From Ethanoligenens harbinense YUAN-3 (GTDB taxonomy: Bacteria > Bacillota > Clostridia > Oscillospirales > Ethanoligenentaceae): DNA of 64,000 nt. The notes under the pieces are model-generated. The model did no database searches and was not told the DNA's origin. It saw only the letters and a list, made by a program, of their open reading frames with translations. This document shows, in pieces, positions 33,375 through 42,563 of this stretch. The translations under genes and the position numbers were made by a program. Where the stretch lies: the NCBI RefSeq assembly GCF_000178115.2, contig NC_014828.1, forward strand, positions 767,501-831,500, written 5' to 3'. Each line of letters opens with the position of its first letter. Positions within the stretch are counted from its first letter, which is position 1.

Positions 33375-34547
33375 ATGGACATTCGACAGGAATCGCTGAA
33401 AAAGCATTACGAGTGGAAAGGGAAGATCGAGGTGACTTCCCGCGTATCCGTGCATTCCCGGGAGGAGCTGTCTCTGGCGTATACGCCGGGAGTGGCCGAG
33501 CCGTGCATGGAGATCCACAAAAATATTGATAAATCTTTTGAGCTTACCCGGCGCAGCAACCTGGTCGCCGTGGTGACGGACGGAACGGCCGTGCTGGGGC
33601 TGGGGGATATCGGGCCCGAGGCGGGCATGCCGGTCATGGAGGGCAAGGCGGCGCTGTTCAAGGAATTCGCGGATGTGGACGCGTTCCCCATCTGCGTGCG
33701 CAGCAAGGATGTAGAAGAAATTGTGCGCACGGTCTACCTGATTTCCGGCAGTTTCGGGGGCATCAACCTCGAAGATATTTCCGCCCCGCGCTGCTTCGAA
33801 ATCGAACGGCGGCTGAAAGAGCTTTGCGATATTCCGGTCTTCCACGACGACCAGCACGGCACGGCGATTGTGGTGGCGGCGGCTGTGCTCAATGCGCTGA
33901 AAGTGGTGCGCAAAGAGATCGAAAGCGTGCGGATCGTGGTTAACGGTGCCGGTTCGGCGGGCATCGCCATCGCCCGGCATTTGCTCAATCTGGGGGCGGC
34001 GGACCTGACGATGGTGGATCGCTGCGGCATCCTCTGCGAGGGCATGGAGGAACTCAACCCCGCGCAGGCGGACATGGCGCGGCTGACCAACCGGGCGCAT
34101 AAGCGGGGCCTGCTGGCCGACGCCATGCAGGGAGCCGACCTGTTTATCGGCGTTTCCGCGCCGGGTATCGTGACGGAAGACATGGTGCGCTCCATGGCGG
34201 CGGAACCGGTCGTGTTCGCCATGGCCAATCCCACGCCTGAGATCATGCCCGACCTTGCCAAAGCGGCGGGCGCGAAGGTGGTCGGCACCGGACGGTCGGA
34301 TTTTCCAAACCAGATCAACAACGTGCTCGCATTCCCAGGCATCTTCCGCGGGGCGCTGGACTGTAGGGCGAAAGAGATCAATGAGCCGATGAAAGCCGCC
34401 GCGTCCCATGCCATCGCCGGGCTGGTGAGCGACAGCGAGCTGTCGGAAGAGTATATCCTGCCCAGCGCGTTTGACCGGCGGGTCGGAGAGGCCGTTGCAA
34501 ACGCGATCGTGCAGGCCGCCCGCGACGCCGGCGTGGCACAAATCTGA
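33375..34547 (+). CDS. NAD(P)-dependent malic enzyme
   Basis: The enzyme oxidatively decarboxylates malate to pyruvate and CO2. The 390-residue bacterial-type protein has [37 protein letters not shown] (active-site Lys), [31 protein letters not shown] (metal ligands) and the Rossmann motif [13 protein letters not shown]. With fumarase it converts fumarate through malate to pyruvate. Preference between NAD and NADP cannot be read from the sequence with confidence. A strong terminator follows. Confidence 0.96.
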   Translation: MDIRQESLKKHYEWKGKIEVTSRVSVHSREELSLAYTPGVAEPCMEIHKNIDKSFELTRRSNLVAVVTDGTAVLGLGDIGPEAGMPVMEGKAALFKEFADVDAFPICVRSKDVEEIVRTVYLISGSFGGINLEDISAPRCFEIERRLKELCDIPVFHDDQHGTAIVVAAAVLNALKVVRKEIESVRIVVNGAGSAGIAIARHLLNLGAADLTMVDRCGILCEGMEELNPAQADMARLTNRAHKRGLLADAMQGADLFIGVSAPGIVTEDMVRSMAAEPVVFAMANPTPEIMPDLAKAAGAKVVGTGRSDFPNQINNVLAFPGIFRGALDCRAKEINEPMKAAASHAIAGLVSDSELSEEYILPSAFDRRVGEAVANAIVQAARDAGVAQI

Positions 34548-34569
34548 ATACACCGGGTATTATAGGTGC

Positions 34570-34607
34570 AAAACCCGCCTTATGGTTTATTCATAAGGCG
34601 GGTTTTT
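34570..34607 (+). terminator. Intrinsic terminator after the malic enzyme gene
   Basis: AAAACCCGCCTTATG/CATAAGGCGGGTTTT forms a perfect 15-bp stem followed by a T-tract. Confidence 0.93.
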
Positions 34608-34717
34608 ATGTGAAAAGGCATCGGGTATTTTGTAAGCGGGCCGGTGGTATGAACCCGGCCGGGCAGGCCACACTATGAAAGGCAACCAGAATCATATGGG
34701 CCGCAGGAGGAATGCAT

Positions 34718-34870
34718 ATGGCAAAAGCGGGCATGCGCCGCCCCGATCCGGAAGACCCGCACGGGACGGAAAGCCGGGGAAAAAGACAGAAATTCCCAAA
34801 AAACGAGCAACCCCCGGTTCCGGAATTGCAGGGGGCTGCCAAAACCGGGAAAAAGCATGCGAAGAAGTGA
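34718..34870 (+). CDS. Small basic conserved-looking protein, 50 residues
   Basis: This short frame has an optimal ribosome site (GCAGGAGG, 7 nt before ATG) and its own terminator after the stop. It encodes MAKAGMRRPDPEDPHGTESR followed by a Lys-rich stretch, KNEQPPVPELQG and a basic tail ending KKHAKK. The pattern of a PDPEDPHGTES segment followed by a PPVPELQGxAKxGK tail matches small hypothetical proteins I recall from many clostridia; the function is unknown. It is hydrophilic, rich in Pro, Lys and Gly, without a signal peptide, and probably intrinsically disordered. A nucleic-acid or spore-core role would be speculation. Confidence 0.82.
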   Translation: MAKAGMRRPDPEDPHGTESRGKRQKFPKNEQPPVPELQGAAKTGKKHAKK

Positions 34871-34886
34871 TTGTGGCATGCAGTTC

Positions 34887-34909
34887 GCCGCCCGTTCGGG
34901 CGGCTTTTT
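34887..34909 (+). terminator. Intrinsic terminator after the 50-residue gene
   Basis: GCCGCCCGTTCGGGCGGC forms an 8-bp GC-rich stem with a 2-nt apex and is followed directly by TTTTT. Confidence 0.9.
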
Positions 34910-34941
34910 CTGTTGTGCGTCACGGTTCTTTTTCAAACGTA

Positions 34942-36714
34942 TCAGGCGCGGCCGCATGCGTCAAGGTCCGGTTGCTTGTCCTGTTTTGCCGGCGGGGGAT
35001 TGGGCCGTAGGGAGACGATCTGATTTTGCAGCAGTGTGGCGGCCGTGCCGATGGTGAAAAGCGTGCAGAACATCATCTGAAAATAGGCCGGGGACATATA
35101 CTGCGGTGAGAAGGGAACATCGGATCCGACGGTCCCGTACGCAAAAATCGACACCCGCAGCAAAAAGGTGAGAAATACAACTGTGCTGATCAGCCAGGAG
35201 GGACAATGATCCCGTTCTGTTTCCGGCGTAGCGTGAGGATAAGGCGGATGGTGAGGTATGCGTAACACAAAACGGCCAGTGCAAACAGCACGGGAAAACA
35301 AACCTGGTAGAGTTCTGTAAAGCGATGCAATATTCCGATCCGTTTTCCGGTGAGGCTGGAAGCCTTTTGGTAGAGGGAAGGACCGTTTTCCATCGTGACG
35401 CCCTCTCCGCCCGTGGTGGGTGGAAGCTTGCCGGGGTCGGTGAAATACGGCGTACTATCCAGATTTGCGATGTCGTAGGTCATGGCCTGATAGAGCGCGA
35501 TGCCGGCGGGAAACGGATCGCTCGGTTCCGGATACGGGCTGCAGTCTCTGAATGTGATGTTGTAGCGAATCCCGGCCAGAGTCGCGTTCAGCGTAGGCAG
35601 CAGATATTGGCTGCGCCAGGGTGAAAGCATCCCCAGACTGATGGAGTTCGGATAACTCTTGAGTTCGCCTTTTGCAAATGCATCGTTCAGTTCCGTTGCC
35701 AGGCGCTTATAGTATGCACTGGCGGCGGCCGGGCTTTTATAATACCCTGCGGCTGCCACGGCGTTGCGCAGGTTCCAGGTGAAAAGCGTGCCGGGCGTTT
35801 CGCCGTCCAGATACGGCTGGAGCTCCCGGAAAGCCGGGCTGACAGCATAGGCCTGCATCCGCGCGGCTTTGGTCACCGTTACTCGGGGGATCGTTTTCCC
35901 GGTGTCGATGCGGCCAAGGGCGCTGTATGCGTTAAGGAAATTAGGCTCCGCATATTCGTTGGTGATGAAGATGCCGTATGCAAAAGCGTTTGCGCCCGCG
36001 ACCAGCGCATTGCACGCACCGAAAATGAGAAACGGCAGAACCAGCACGGCAATGGTCTGCGGCGCCGCCGCTTCTTTCCGGCGGAGGATGACCAGAACCA
36101 GACACAGAACCGTGACCACGACAAGAAAAGGCAGGACCCAGGCGGAGTCCTCGCGTGTCAGCCAGGCACCTGCAAAAGACAGGCCCATCAGGACGGGCCA
36201 TACCATCCGAATGCTTTTTTGGGCAAAAAGCCGGATATACATCGCCGCCATGCAGGAAACAGCGAGAAGCGTGCAGGAGCCGCAAACAAAATCACGGATG
36301 ACGCGGGTGGTCGCCATGGATGTGTATCTGCCGGGGTTGAACAGAAAGACCACGTAGCAAACGGCCAGTATGAGGGGATTTCTGACGAAAGGGGCAATGG
36401 CGCGTATGGATACCGCACAGGCGAAAACAAACAGCAGTTGCTGGGTGAGCAGAAGCGGCAGCCCGATGTAGTGGTTGGCGGCGATGAACAGGGGGTAAAA
36501 CACGCCTTTTACCAGGGTGTTCTGGTCATAGGCACCCAGCCAGTGCCCATGGGCGATATTGACCGCATGCACCAGAAACAGCATGTCGTCGTATCCCATC
36601 AATGGAATACAGCGCATTGTCTGCGCAGATGAAAGCCAAAGCCTGAAAAGTGTGAGAATGAGCAGCCCTGCAAAAAGCGCTCTCTTTCTTTTATTCGGAC
36701 AGCTTCTCCCGCAT
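34942..36714 (-). pseudogene. Frame-disrupted polytopic membrane protein
   Basis: The main open part (35190-36617) encodes about 475 residues with several transmembrane helices, an FNPGRYTS loop and a large extracellular region (LGRIDTGKTIPRV, PSDPFPAGIALYQ); I do not recognise the family beyond a glycosyltransferase-like membrane architecture. It stops abruptly at NGIIVPPG. Another frame, open from there to 34942, continues with SWLISTVVFLTFLLRVSIF and a second membrane segment. Adding one C to the CCC run near 35200 would join them. At the 5' end a hydrophobic helix (RALFAGLLILTLFRLWLSS) lies in frame upstream of the first ATG with no start codon, while ATG 36714 reads MREKLSE and stops, again one frame off. 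Two shifts suggest decay; sequencing error is the alternative. Confidence 0.7.
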
Positions 36715-37070
36715 ACGTCTAATAGATAGCCTATGTTCTTTCCCTTCGATTATCTTCCCGCGTGAAACCGCCAAATCTGGATTTTTCTATTTTTATAACG
36801 GGCCGCAGTTCCAAATGGGTATGGAACGGTTCCGTTCCAGATCGTTTTTCAGAAACGGATGCGGTGTCGGTGCACAAAGGCACGAAAGCCGGCGGCGGAG
36901 GGATTTTTCTCTTTCCCGCGGGCATGCCGGCTTGTCCGGTCAGGCAACACACGCCTGACACATACCTTTTCTTATATCACATCGAATCCCATGTGCCCAT
37001 GGGGCCTGGAACGGAGCGGCACGATGCGATCGGAAAATGCGTATCCGCGCGTCCTTGTGTTATAAAATAT

Positions 37071-37139
37071 TTTCAGCCACAAGGCAGATCCGAACACTTT
37101 CCAACTGCAGAAAAGTTCGCATCTGTCTTGTGGCTGAAG
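37071..37139 (-). terminator. Long hairpin terminator after the ROK glucokinase gene
   Basis: TTCAGCCACAAGRCAGAT and its complement pair over 18 positions (one G-U), with an inner CGAAC/GTTCG stem and a Phe/T-rich exit on the minus strand. The stretch 36770-37159 contains no gene I can support; it also holds a small GTCAGGC/GCCTGAC hairpin near 36939-36959. Confidence 0.7.
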
Positions 37140-37159
37140 AAGCTTCTGTTCAGATCCGG

Positions 37160-38095
37160 TCAGGCAAGGCACAGCGCCGCGGCGCCGACGATTCCCGCTT
37201 TATTGCCCAGCGCGGCAATTTTGACGGTTGTGACAAAAGCATATGGGGCGGCGTAACAGTTCTTCCGTACATATGCGTTCAGGCGGTCGACCAGAGGCTG
37301 CCCCTCTCCGGAAATGCCGCCGCCAATCAGCAGAACCTCAGGGCGGAAGATATTCACCATATTCACGGCCGTCTCATCCAGATAGTGCTTATACTGCTCA
37401 ACAACATGGGTGGCCGTCGGATCGCCCCGATGCATGGCATCGAAAATGCTGCGGCCGTTCAGGGCCTTGCCTGCCAGGATACTGTCGGGGTGTGAAGCAA
37501 CCGCTTCGCCCGCCTGGCGGACGAGCGCCGTGGCAGAGGCATAAACCTCGATGCACCCCTTGCGCCCGCAGGTGCAAGGCAGGCCATCCATTATCAACGT
37601 GCAGTGGCCCAACTCTGCGCCGGCACCCTGCGTTCCCTCATAAATCTTTCCGTCGATGATGACGCCGCCGCCTACGCCTGTGCCCAAGGTGAGCAGCACA
37701 ACGTTTTTCCGCCCTTTTGCCGCGCCGGCGACCACTTCTCCCAGTGCGGCGCAGTTGGCGTCATTGCTCAGCCGAACGGGAAATCCCGTTGCTACGGCGA
37801 GTGCGTGCCCCAGCGGCACATGTTCCCAGCGCAGGTTGTTGCTGAACAGCACGGTCCCTGCGGAGCTGTAGATAACGCCCGGTACGCCTGCTCCCAGTCC
37901 GATACAAGAGGATGGGTCGAGGGCGTTGTTGGCAAGCAGTGTGTGTACGCAGCGTGCCATATCTGCGACGACCTGCTTCCAGGGACGGTTTGCCTGCGTG
38001 GGGACACTGAGGGTATCCACCAACTGAAACTGCTCATCCACGATGCCGACGGCGATGTTTGTGCCGCCGAGATCAATGCCGATCGAATAGCGCAT
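37160..38095 (-). CDS. ROK-family glucokinase
   Basis: This 311-residue ROK kinase most likely phosphorylates glucose released by the neighbouring glucosidases. It has the N-terminal phosphate motif GIDLGGTNIAVGIVD, catalytic RLSNDANCAALGE, LLTLGTGVGGGVI, a substrate motif GAGAELGHCTL with the His and the ROK zinc signature CTCGRKGCIEVYAS. No DNA-binding domain is present, so it is an enzyme rather than a ROK repressor. Specificity for glucose over other hexoses is inferred from the alpha-glucoside context. The GH31 gene ends 95 bp upstream on the same strand. Confidence 0.93.
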   Translation of the reverse strand: MRYSIGIDLGGTNIAVGIVDEQFQLVDTLSVPTQANRPWKQVVADMARCVHTLLANNALDPSSCIGLGAGVPGVIYSSAGTVLFSNNLRWEHVPLGHALAVATGFPVRLSNDANCAALGEVVAGAAKGRKNVVLLTLGTGVGGGVIIDGKIYEGTQGAGAELGHCTLIMDGLPCTCGRKGCIEVYASATALVRQAGEAVASHPDSILAGKALNGRSIFDAMHRGDPTATHVVEQYKHYLDETAVNMVNIFRPEVLLIGGGISGEGQPLVDRLNAYVRKNCYAAPYAFVTTVKIAALGNKAGIVGAAALCLA

Positions 38096-38190
38096 GTAAA
38101 TTCCTCTTTATCGTTGTTTTTTCGATGGGGTCCGGAACGTTTTGGACCGGCCGAAACCAATAACGGCCGGTAAACGGGGCATCCGGGGTG

Positions 38191-40575
38191 TCAGTAACGC
38201 AAGAGCAGTTCCACTGTGTCCGTCTCAAATGGGCAGGCCACAGCTTCTCCGGGTGAGGCGGCCTTGCCGGCCGAGGTCAGGATAGCGGCCGGTTTGCCCA
38301 CACACCGGATATGGAGCGTGCGATATCCGTTCCCGTATCCTGCGTGTGTTTTTTTCACGCGCAGCACAGCGGCGCCGGGGCCGTCCGGTCGAACGATGGC
38401 CTCATAGCGGTTGTATCCGCCTTCGCGATACGCGAAGGTTTCGCCGTCGTCGGTAAAGTGCGTGCAGGATGCCTCCTCACCGGGTGCCGGCAGACAGACA
38501 TCGAGTATCAGCGTATCGGCGGCCTGCTCGCCAACATACTGCCGGACCGGCCAGCGCGGCAGGATCGAGCCCTCTTTCACATAGATGGGGCAGAGGTCGA
38601 GCGGCGCGTCACGCAGGATGTTCTGCCCGCCGGCAAATGTCTCGTTTGTCCAGAAATCGATCCAGTTGGCGCCTTTCGGCAGATATACGGAACGCGCGCG
38701 TTGCCCCTGCTGTACTACCGGCGCCACCAGCAAAGCACTCCCGCAAAGGAATTCGTCGTTGATGTCGGTTACGGCCGGGTCGTCCTGAAACTCCAGTACC
38801 AGCGGACGCATCACCGGCAGCCCGGTCTGCTCCCCTTCGCGCAGCGCGTCGTAAAGATAGGGCAACAGCGTATAGCACAGCTCAATGTATTTCTGGTTGA
38901 TGGCCTTGGTCTGCTCATCGAATGCCCAGGGCTCCTGGCTGCGCGTTTCATAACTGGAATGGTTACGGAACAGCGGGGTGAAACAGCCCACCTGCACCCA
39001 GCGCGAAAGCAGTTCAGGCGTGCAGTCAAACCCGAAGCCGCCCACGTCGCATCCCGCGTAAGCGAAACCGCTCAAGCCAAGGTTCAGCAACTGTGGGATC
39101 GACATACGAAGGTGCTCCCACAGGCTCTGGTTGTCGCCCGTCCAGATCGTCGAATATTTCTGCGTGCCTGCATAGCAGGCGCGTGTGATGACAAAGGGCC
39201 TTTTGTCGCTGTGCTTCCGGAACCCTTCGAACGCAGACCGCGCCATGTAGTGGCCGTAGACATTATGCATTTCGGCGTGGTCGGTGCGGTACCCGTCGTT
39301 ATGGAACTGCACGTCATCCGGCAGAGGTCCGTGGAACGATGCCGGCTCGTTCATATCGTTCCAAACGCCGGCCACCCCGTTTTCAATCAGAAATTGCTGC
39401 TTGTCGGCCCACCATGCGCGCACCTTCGCGTTGGAAAAATCGGGGAACAGCGCATCACCGGGCCACACGGCATTGACGTAGGGAATCCCATCCGGATCGG
39501 TGATGAAGTAACCGTTTTTCAGTCCTTCCTCATATACGGCGTATCCCGCGTCTTTTTTCACGCCCGGGTCGATGATGGTGACGACCTTAAAGCCGTCGTC
39601 TTTCAGTTTCCGGATCATGCCCTTGAAATCGGAGAAGCGTTCCCGGTCGTAGGTGAACACACGGTAGCCGTCCATATAATCAATATCAAGATACAGCACA
39701 TCACAGGGGATATGCTCTTTACGGAATCGTTCGGCCACTTCAAGCAGGCGCTCTTTCGGCGCGTAGCTCCAGCGGCACTGCTGATAACCCAGCGCCCAAA
39801 GCTGCGGCAGCGGCGTGCGCCCGGTCAGGGACGTATAGCCGCTCACCACGGATTTGAGGGACGGGCCATAGATGAAGTAATAATCAAGGTTGCCGTCTTT
39901 CGCCCCGAAATAATAATAGGCGCTGTTGTCACGACCCATATCGAAATAGCTTTCGTATGTATTGTCAAAAAAGATGCCGTAGGCCGTTTCCCCGTGCAGG
40001 GCGATCAAAAACGGGATGGACTTGTACAGCGTATCGAAATTTTCGGTATGCGGCAGCGGATTGTCGGTGTTCCACATGCGGTAGTGGTAGCCCTTTTTGT
40101 TCAGCGGCCCGGTTTTTTCGCCCAATCCGTAAAAATGCGTGTCGCCGTCCAGTTGTTTGTAGACCGATACCTTCATAGGCGCGTTTTTGCCGGCCTCCTC
40201 GTGCCCTTCCGCGCTCACAAACGACTTGCCGGTGGCGCTGCCGCCATAGCGGATAAACGGTTCCGGCTCACCCTGGTAATCCCTGCAGACCGCGCGGCCC
40301 TGTGTGTCGAAGATGTCGATATGAAAATCCCTGGATATTTCGACGCGCAGTTTGGAGGTGGTAATCACGACGAGTCCGTCCGCATCCTCAACATGGAAGT
40401 CCGTGTTGGACGCAGGCGGGTTCTCCACCGCTTTGGAAAGGCGGTGCTCGTCTTTTTGAGGAGCGAAAAAGTGGACGATATCGGGCGCGATGACATCGAC
40501 CTCAGCCCGGTTCTGTTCAAATGTCAGCCGGACGGTGTGGCCCGTTTGTTCAAATTTTTGCAAGTTGCCAAACAT
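38191..40575 (-). CDS. GH31 alpha-glucosidase
   Basis: The 794-residue GH31 enzyme hydrolyses terminal alpha-linked glucose from malto- or isomalto-oligosaccharides; alpha-xylosidase activity is an alternative in this family. Motifs are DTHFYGLGEKTGPLNKKG, the segment IPCDVLYLDIDYMDGYRVFTY, the nucleophile-containing GVWNDMNEPASF, TIWTGDNQSLWEHLR, and GLSGFAYAGCDVGGF. There is no signal peptide, so it acts in the cytoplasm. The start ATG 40575 sits behind GGAGGAATCGAA; an upstream in-frame ATG lacks a site. A terminator separates it from the ABC operon, so expression may rely on readthrough or its own promoter. Confidence 0.95.
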   Translation of the reverse strand: MFGNLQKFEQTGHTVRLTFEQNRAEVDVIAPDIVHFFAPQKDEHRLSKAVENPPASNTDFHVEDADGLVVITTSKLRVEISRDFHIDIFDTQGRAVCRDYQGEPEPFIRYGGSATGKSFVSAEGHEEAGKNAPMKVSVYKQLDGDTHFYGLGEKTGPLNKKGYHYRMWNTDNPLPHTENFDTLYKSIPFLIALHGETAYGIFFDNTYESYFDMGRDNSAYYYFGAKDGNLDYYFIYGPSLKSVVSGYTSLTGRTPLPQLWALGYQQCRWSYAPKERLLEVAERFRKEHIPCDVLYLDIDYMDGYRVFTYDRERFSDFKGMIRKLKDDGFKVVTIIDPGVKKDAGYAVYEEGLKNGYFITDPDGIPYVNAVWPGDALFPDFSNAKVRAWWADKQQFLIENGVAGVWNDMNEPASFHGPLPDDVQFHNDGYRTDHAEMHNVYGHYMARSAFEGFRKHSDKRPFVITRACYAGTQKYSTIWTGDNQSLWEHLRMSIPQLLNLGLSGFAYAGCDVGGFGFDCTPELLSRWVQVGCFTPLFRNHSSYETRSQEPWAFDEQTKAINQKYIELCYTLLPYLYDALREGEQTGLPVMRPLVLEFQDDPAVTDINDEFLCGSALLVAPVVQQGQRARSVYLPKGANWIDFWTNETFAGGQNILRDAPLDLCPIYVKEGSILPRWPVRQYVGEQAADTLILDVCLPAPGEEASCTHFTDDGETFAYREGGYNRYEAIVRPDGPGAAVLRVKKTHAGYGNGYRTLHIRCVGKPAAILTSAGKAASPGEAVACPFETDTVELLLRY

Positions 40576-40672
40576 TTCGATTCCTCCAAACATATAAAAA
40601 TGCATTCTGTTTTTTGTTTTGCGAAAGATGTGAAGCCTGCCGGCAGGACGGAGGGCATCTTGTTCAAAAAAG

Positions 40673-40702
40673 AAAACGGCATAGCCGTAACTATGCCGTT
40701 TT
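40673..40702 (-). terminator. Intrinsic terminator after the ABC permease operon
   Basis: AAAACGGCATAG/CTATGCCGTTTT forms a 12-bp stem with T-tracts on both sides, located between the second permease gene and GH31. Confidence 0.9.
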
Positions 40703-40759
40703 CAAGAAAAGGAAGGTGCCGGTTTCAAACAAAAAATCGCTGGACACTGCGGTTTTCAG

Positions 40760-41653
40760 TTATTTGATGCTGCCGGCCGTGACTGCTTTGATGATGTATT
40801 TCTGGGCGAAGAGATAGAACACGATGACGGGGATGATGCACATGACCAGCGCCGCCAGCGCCATATCCCACTGCTTGGTGAACTGGCCGAAAAAGAAGAA
40901 GGTCTGCAGGGGGATGGTCATGGTGCCCGGATTGTTGATGGTCAAAGACGGCAGCAGGTAGTCGTTCCAGATCCATACCACGTCGAGCACGGCGATGGTA
41001 AAGGTGGCGGGCTTGAGCAATGGGAAGATGATGTACCAGAAAGTCTGGAGGGTATTGCAGCCGTCCATCATCGCGGCCTCGTCCAGTTCCTTGGGAATGC
41101 TCTTGACAAAGCCCGAAAAGATGAACACGCCCATGGAAGCGCCGAACCCGAGGTAAACAAAGATCAGGCCGGGGATGTTGAGCAGGTTCAGCTGCCCCAT
41201 CTCGCGCATCAGCGGAAGCATGATGGCCTGAAACGGGATGATCATGGAAGCAACGAACACCAGATAGAGCACCTGACTGACTTTGGTCTTGGTACGCGTA
41301 ATCATCCATGCGGCCATCGAGGTGAACACGATGATAATGCCAACGCTGCAAAGCGTGATAACCAGTGAGTTGCGCAGCGCCGACAGAAAATTCATGGCGT
41401 CGAGTGCGCGGGAGTAGTTGTTCCACTGGGGGATGGCGGGGAGTGCCAGTGTGTTTGTGAAAATCTCCTTGCGGGTCTTGAATGAGTTGACTATGAGGAT
41501 GTAGAACGGGGACAGGAACAGGATCGCCAGAAAAATCTTGACTACGAGAGAGATGACTTTGAGGAAAGCGCTTCCTGCCTGGCTCGAGCCGGATGAGCGT
41601 GCAACGGGCGCGGGTTTCAGGGGTATTTTATTTGCTTCAATCGTTTGCATCAC
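40760..41653 (-). CDS. Sugar ABC transporter permease, MalG type
   Basis: This 297-residue inner-membrane permease has six hydrophobic segments and the EAA loop DEAAMMDGCNTLQTFWYIIFPLLKP used for coupling to the ATPase. It pairs with the MalF-type permease encoded just upstream, overlapping it by 4 nt (ATGA). The likely cargo is alpha-glucoside oligosaccharide, judged from the adjoining glucosidases. Confidence 0.95.
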   Translation of the reverse strand: MMQTIEANKIPLKPAPVARSSGSSQAGSAFLKVISLVVKIFLAILFLSPFYILIVNSFKTRKEIFTNTLALPAIPQWNNYSRALDAMNFLSALRNSLVITLCSVGIIIVFTSMAAWMITRTKTKVSQVLYLVFVASMIIPFQAIMLPLMREMGQLNLLNIPGLIFVYLGFGASMGVFIFSGFVKSIPKELDEAAMMDGCNTLQTFWYIIFPLLKPATFTIAVLDVVWIWNDYLLPSLTINNPGTMTIPLQTFFFFGQFTKQWDMALAALVMCIIPVIVFYLFAQKYIIKAVTAGSIK

Positions 41654-42513
41654 GCCTCAATCTCCTTCCTCGATGTCAGATAAACCTGCGTGATGCCAAT
41701 CAGGGCCACCACAATGAAGAAGATGACCGCTTTGGCCTGCGCCTGCCCCATCTGATTGTAAGAAAATGCTGTTTTGTAAATGTTCATGGCGAGCATGGTG
41801 GTGGAGTTGGACGGCCCGCCGTTGGTGAGCGAAAGGTTCTGGTCATAGAGCTTGAACGAGTTGGAGAGGGTTAAAAACAGGCAGATGGTGAACGCGGGCC
41901 GGATGAGCGGCATGGTGATGAACCAGGTGCGCTGGAACGAGTTGGCGCCGTCGATTTTGGCGGCTTCGATGATCTCGGGCGACACGCTCTGGATGGAGGA
42001 GATGTAGATGAGCATGTAATACCCTGCCATCTGCCAGATGGTGAGGATGATGAGACCTGCCATGCCGGTTTTCTGATCCGAGAGCCATCCGGTCAGCCAC
42101 GCCTGATGTGTGAATGTGCCCACGTTTTGGAACACCTGCATGAAGATGAACAGCCAGATAAAGCCGAGGATCAGTCCGCCGATGAGATTGGGCATGAAGA
42201 AAATAGTGCGCAGAAACCGGCTGATGCGGGATTCTCTTGTGGACAGCATCGCCAGAAGGAAACCGAATACATTGAGGAGAATAACGGCCACAATTGTGTA
42301 TTCGATGGTGAAGATGAAGGCGTTCCCGAAATCTTTGTCCTTGAAAATGGCCAGATAGTTTGTCAAGCCATTAAAGGAAACATTTGCCGACACGCCGTTC
42401 CAGTTGGTGAATGAGTAGAGAATACCCATGATGAACGGGATGATCTGGGCAATTGCGAACGTGATGAGTACGGGCGCCAGGAACGCCCAATAGGTTATGC
42501 GTTTTTTGACCAT
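41650..42513 (-). CDS. Sugar ABC transporter permease, MalF type
   Basis: The 287-residue permease starts MVKKRITYWAFLAPVLITF, has six membrane segments and the EAA motif IEAAKIDGANSFQRTWFITMPLIRP. The start ATG 42513 has GAGGGGG upstream; the open frame extends further back without a ribosome site and overlaps the binding-protein gene, so the longer form is rejected. It follows the binding protein with a 50-bp gap. Confidence 0.95.
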   Translation of the reverse strand: MVKKRITYWAFLAPVLITFAIAQIIPFIMGILYSFTNWNGVSANVSFNGLTNYLAIFKDKDFGNAFIFTIEYTIVAVILLNVFGFLLAMLSTRESRISRFLRTIFFMPNLIGGLILGFIWLFIFMQVFQNVGTFTHQAWLTGWLSDQKTGMAGLIILTIWQMAGYYMLIYISSIQSVSPEIIEAAKIDGANSFQRTWFITMPLIRPAFTICLFLTLSNSFKLYDQNLSLTNGGPSNSTTMLAMNIYKTAFSYNQMGQAQAKAVIFFIVVALIGITQVYLTSRKEIEA

Positions 42514-42563
42514 GACGTTTCCCCCTCTTTTTGAGCCGTCAGTGCGCTGCCACGGGCACGCGG

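Noticed and set aside
36762-37256. A plus-strand gene in the gap upstream of the glucokinase stop
   Set aside because: The frame has no ribosome site or recognisable motif, and it overlaps the glucokinase terminator hairpin and 3' end.
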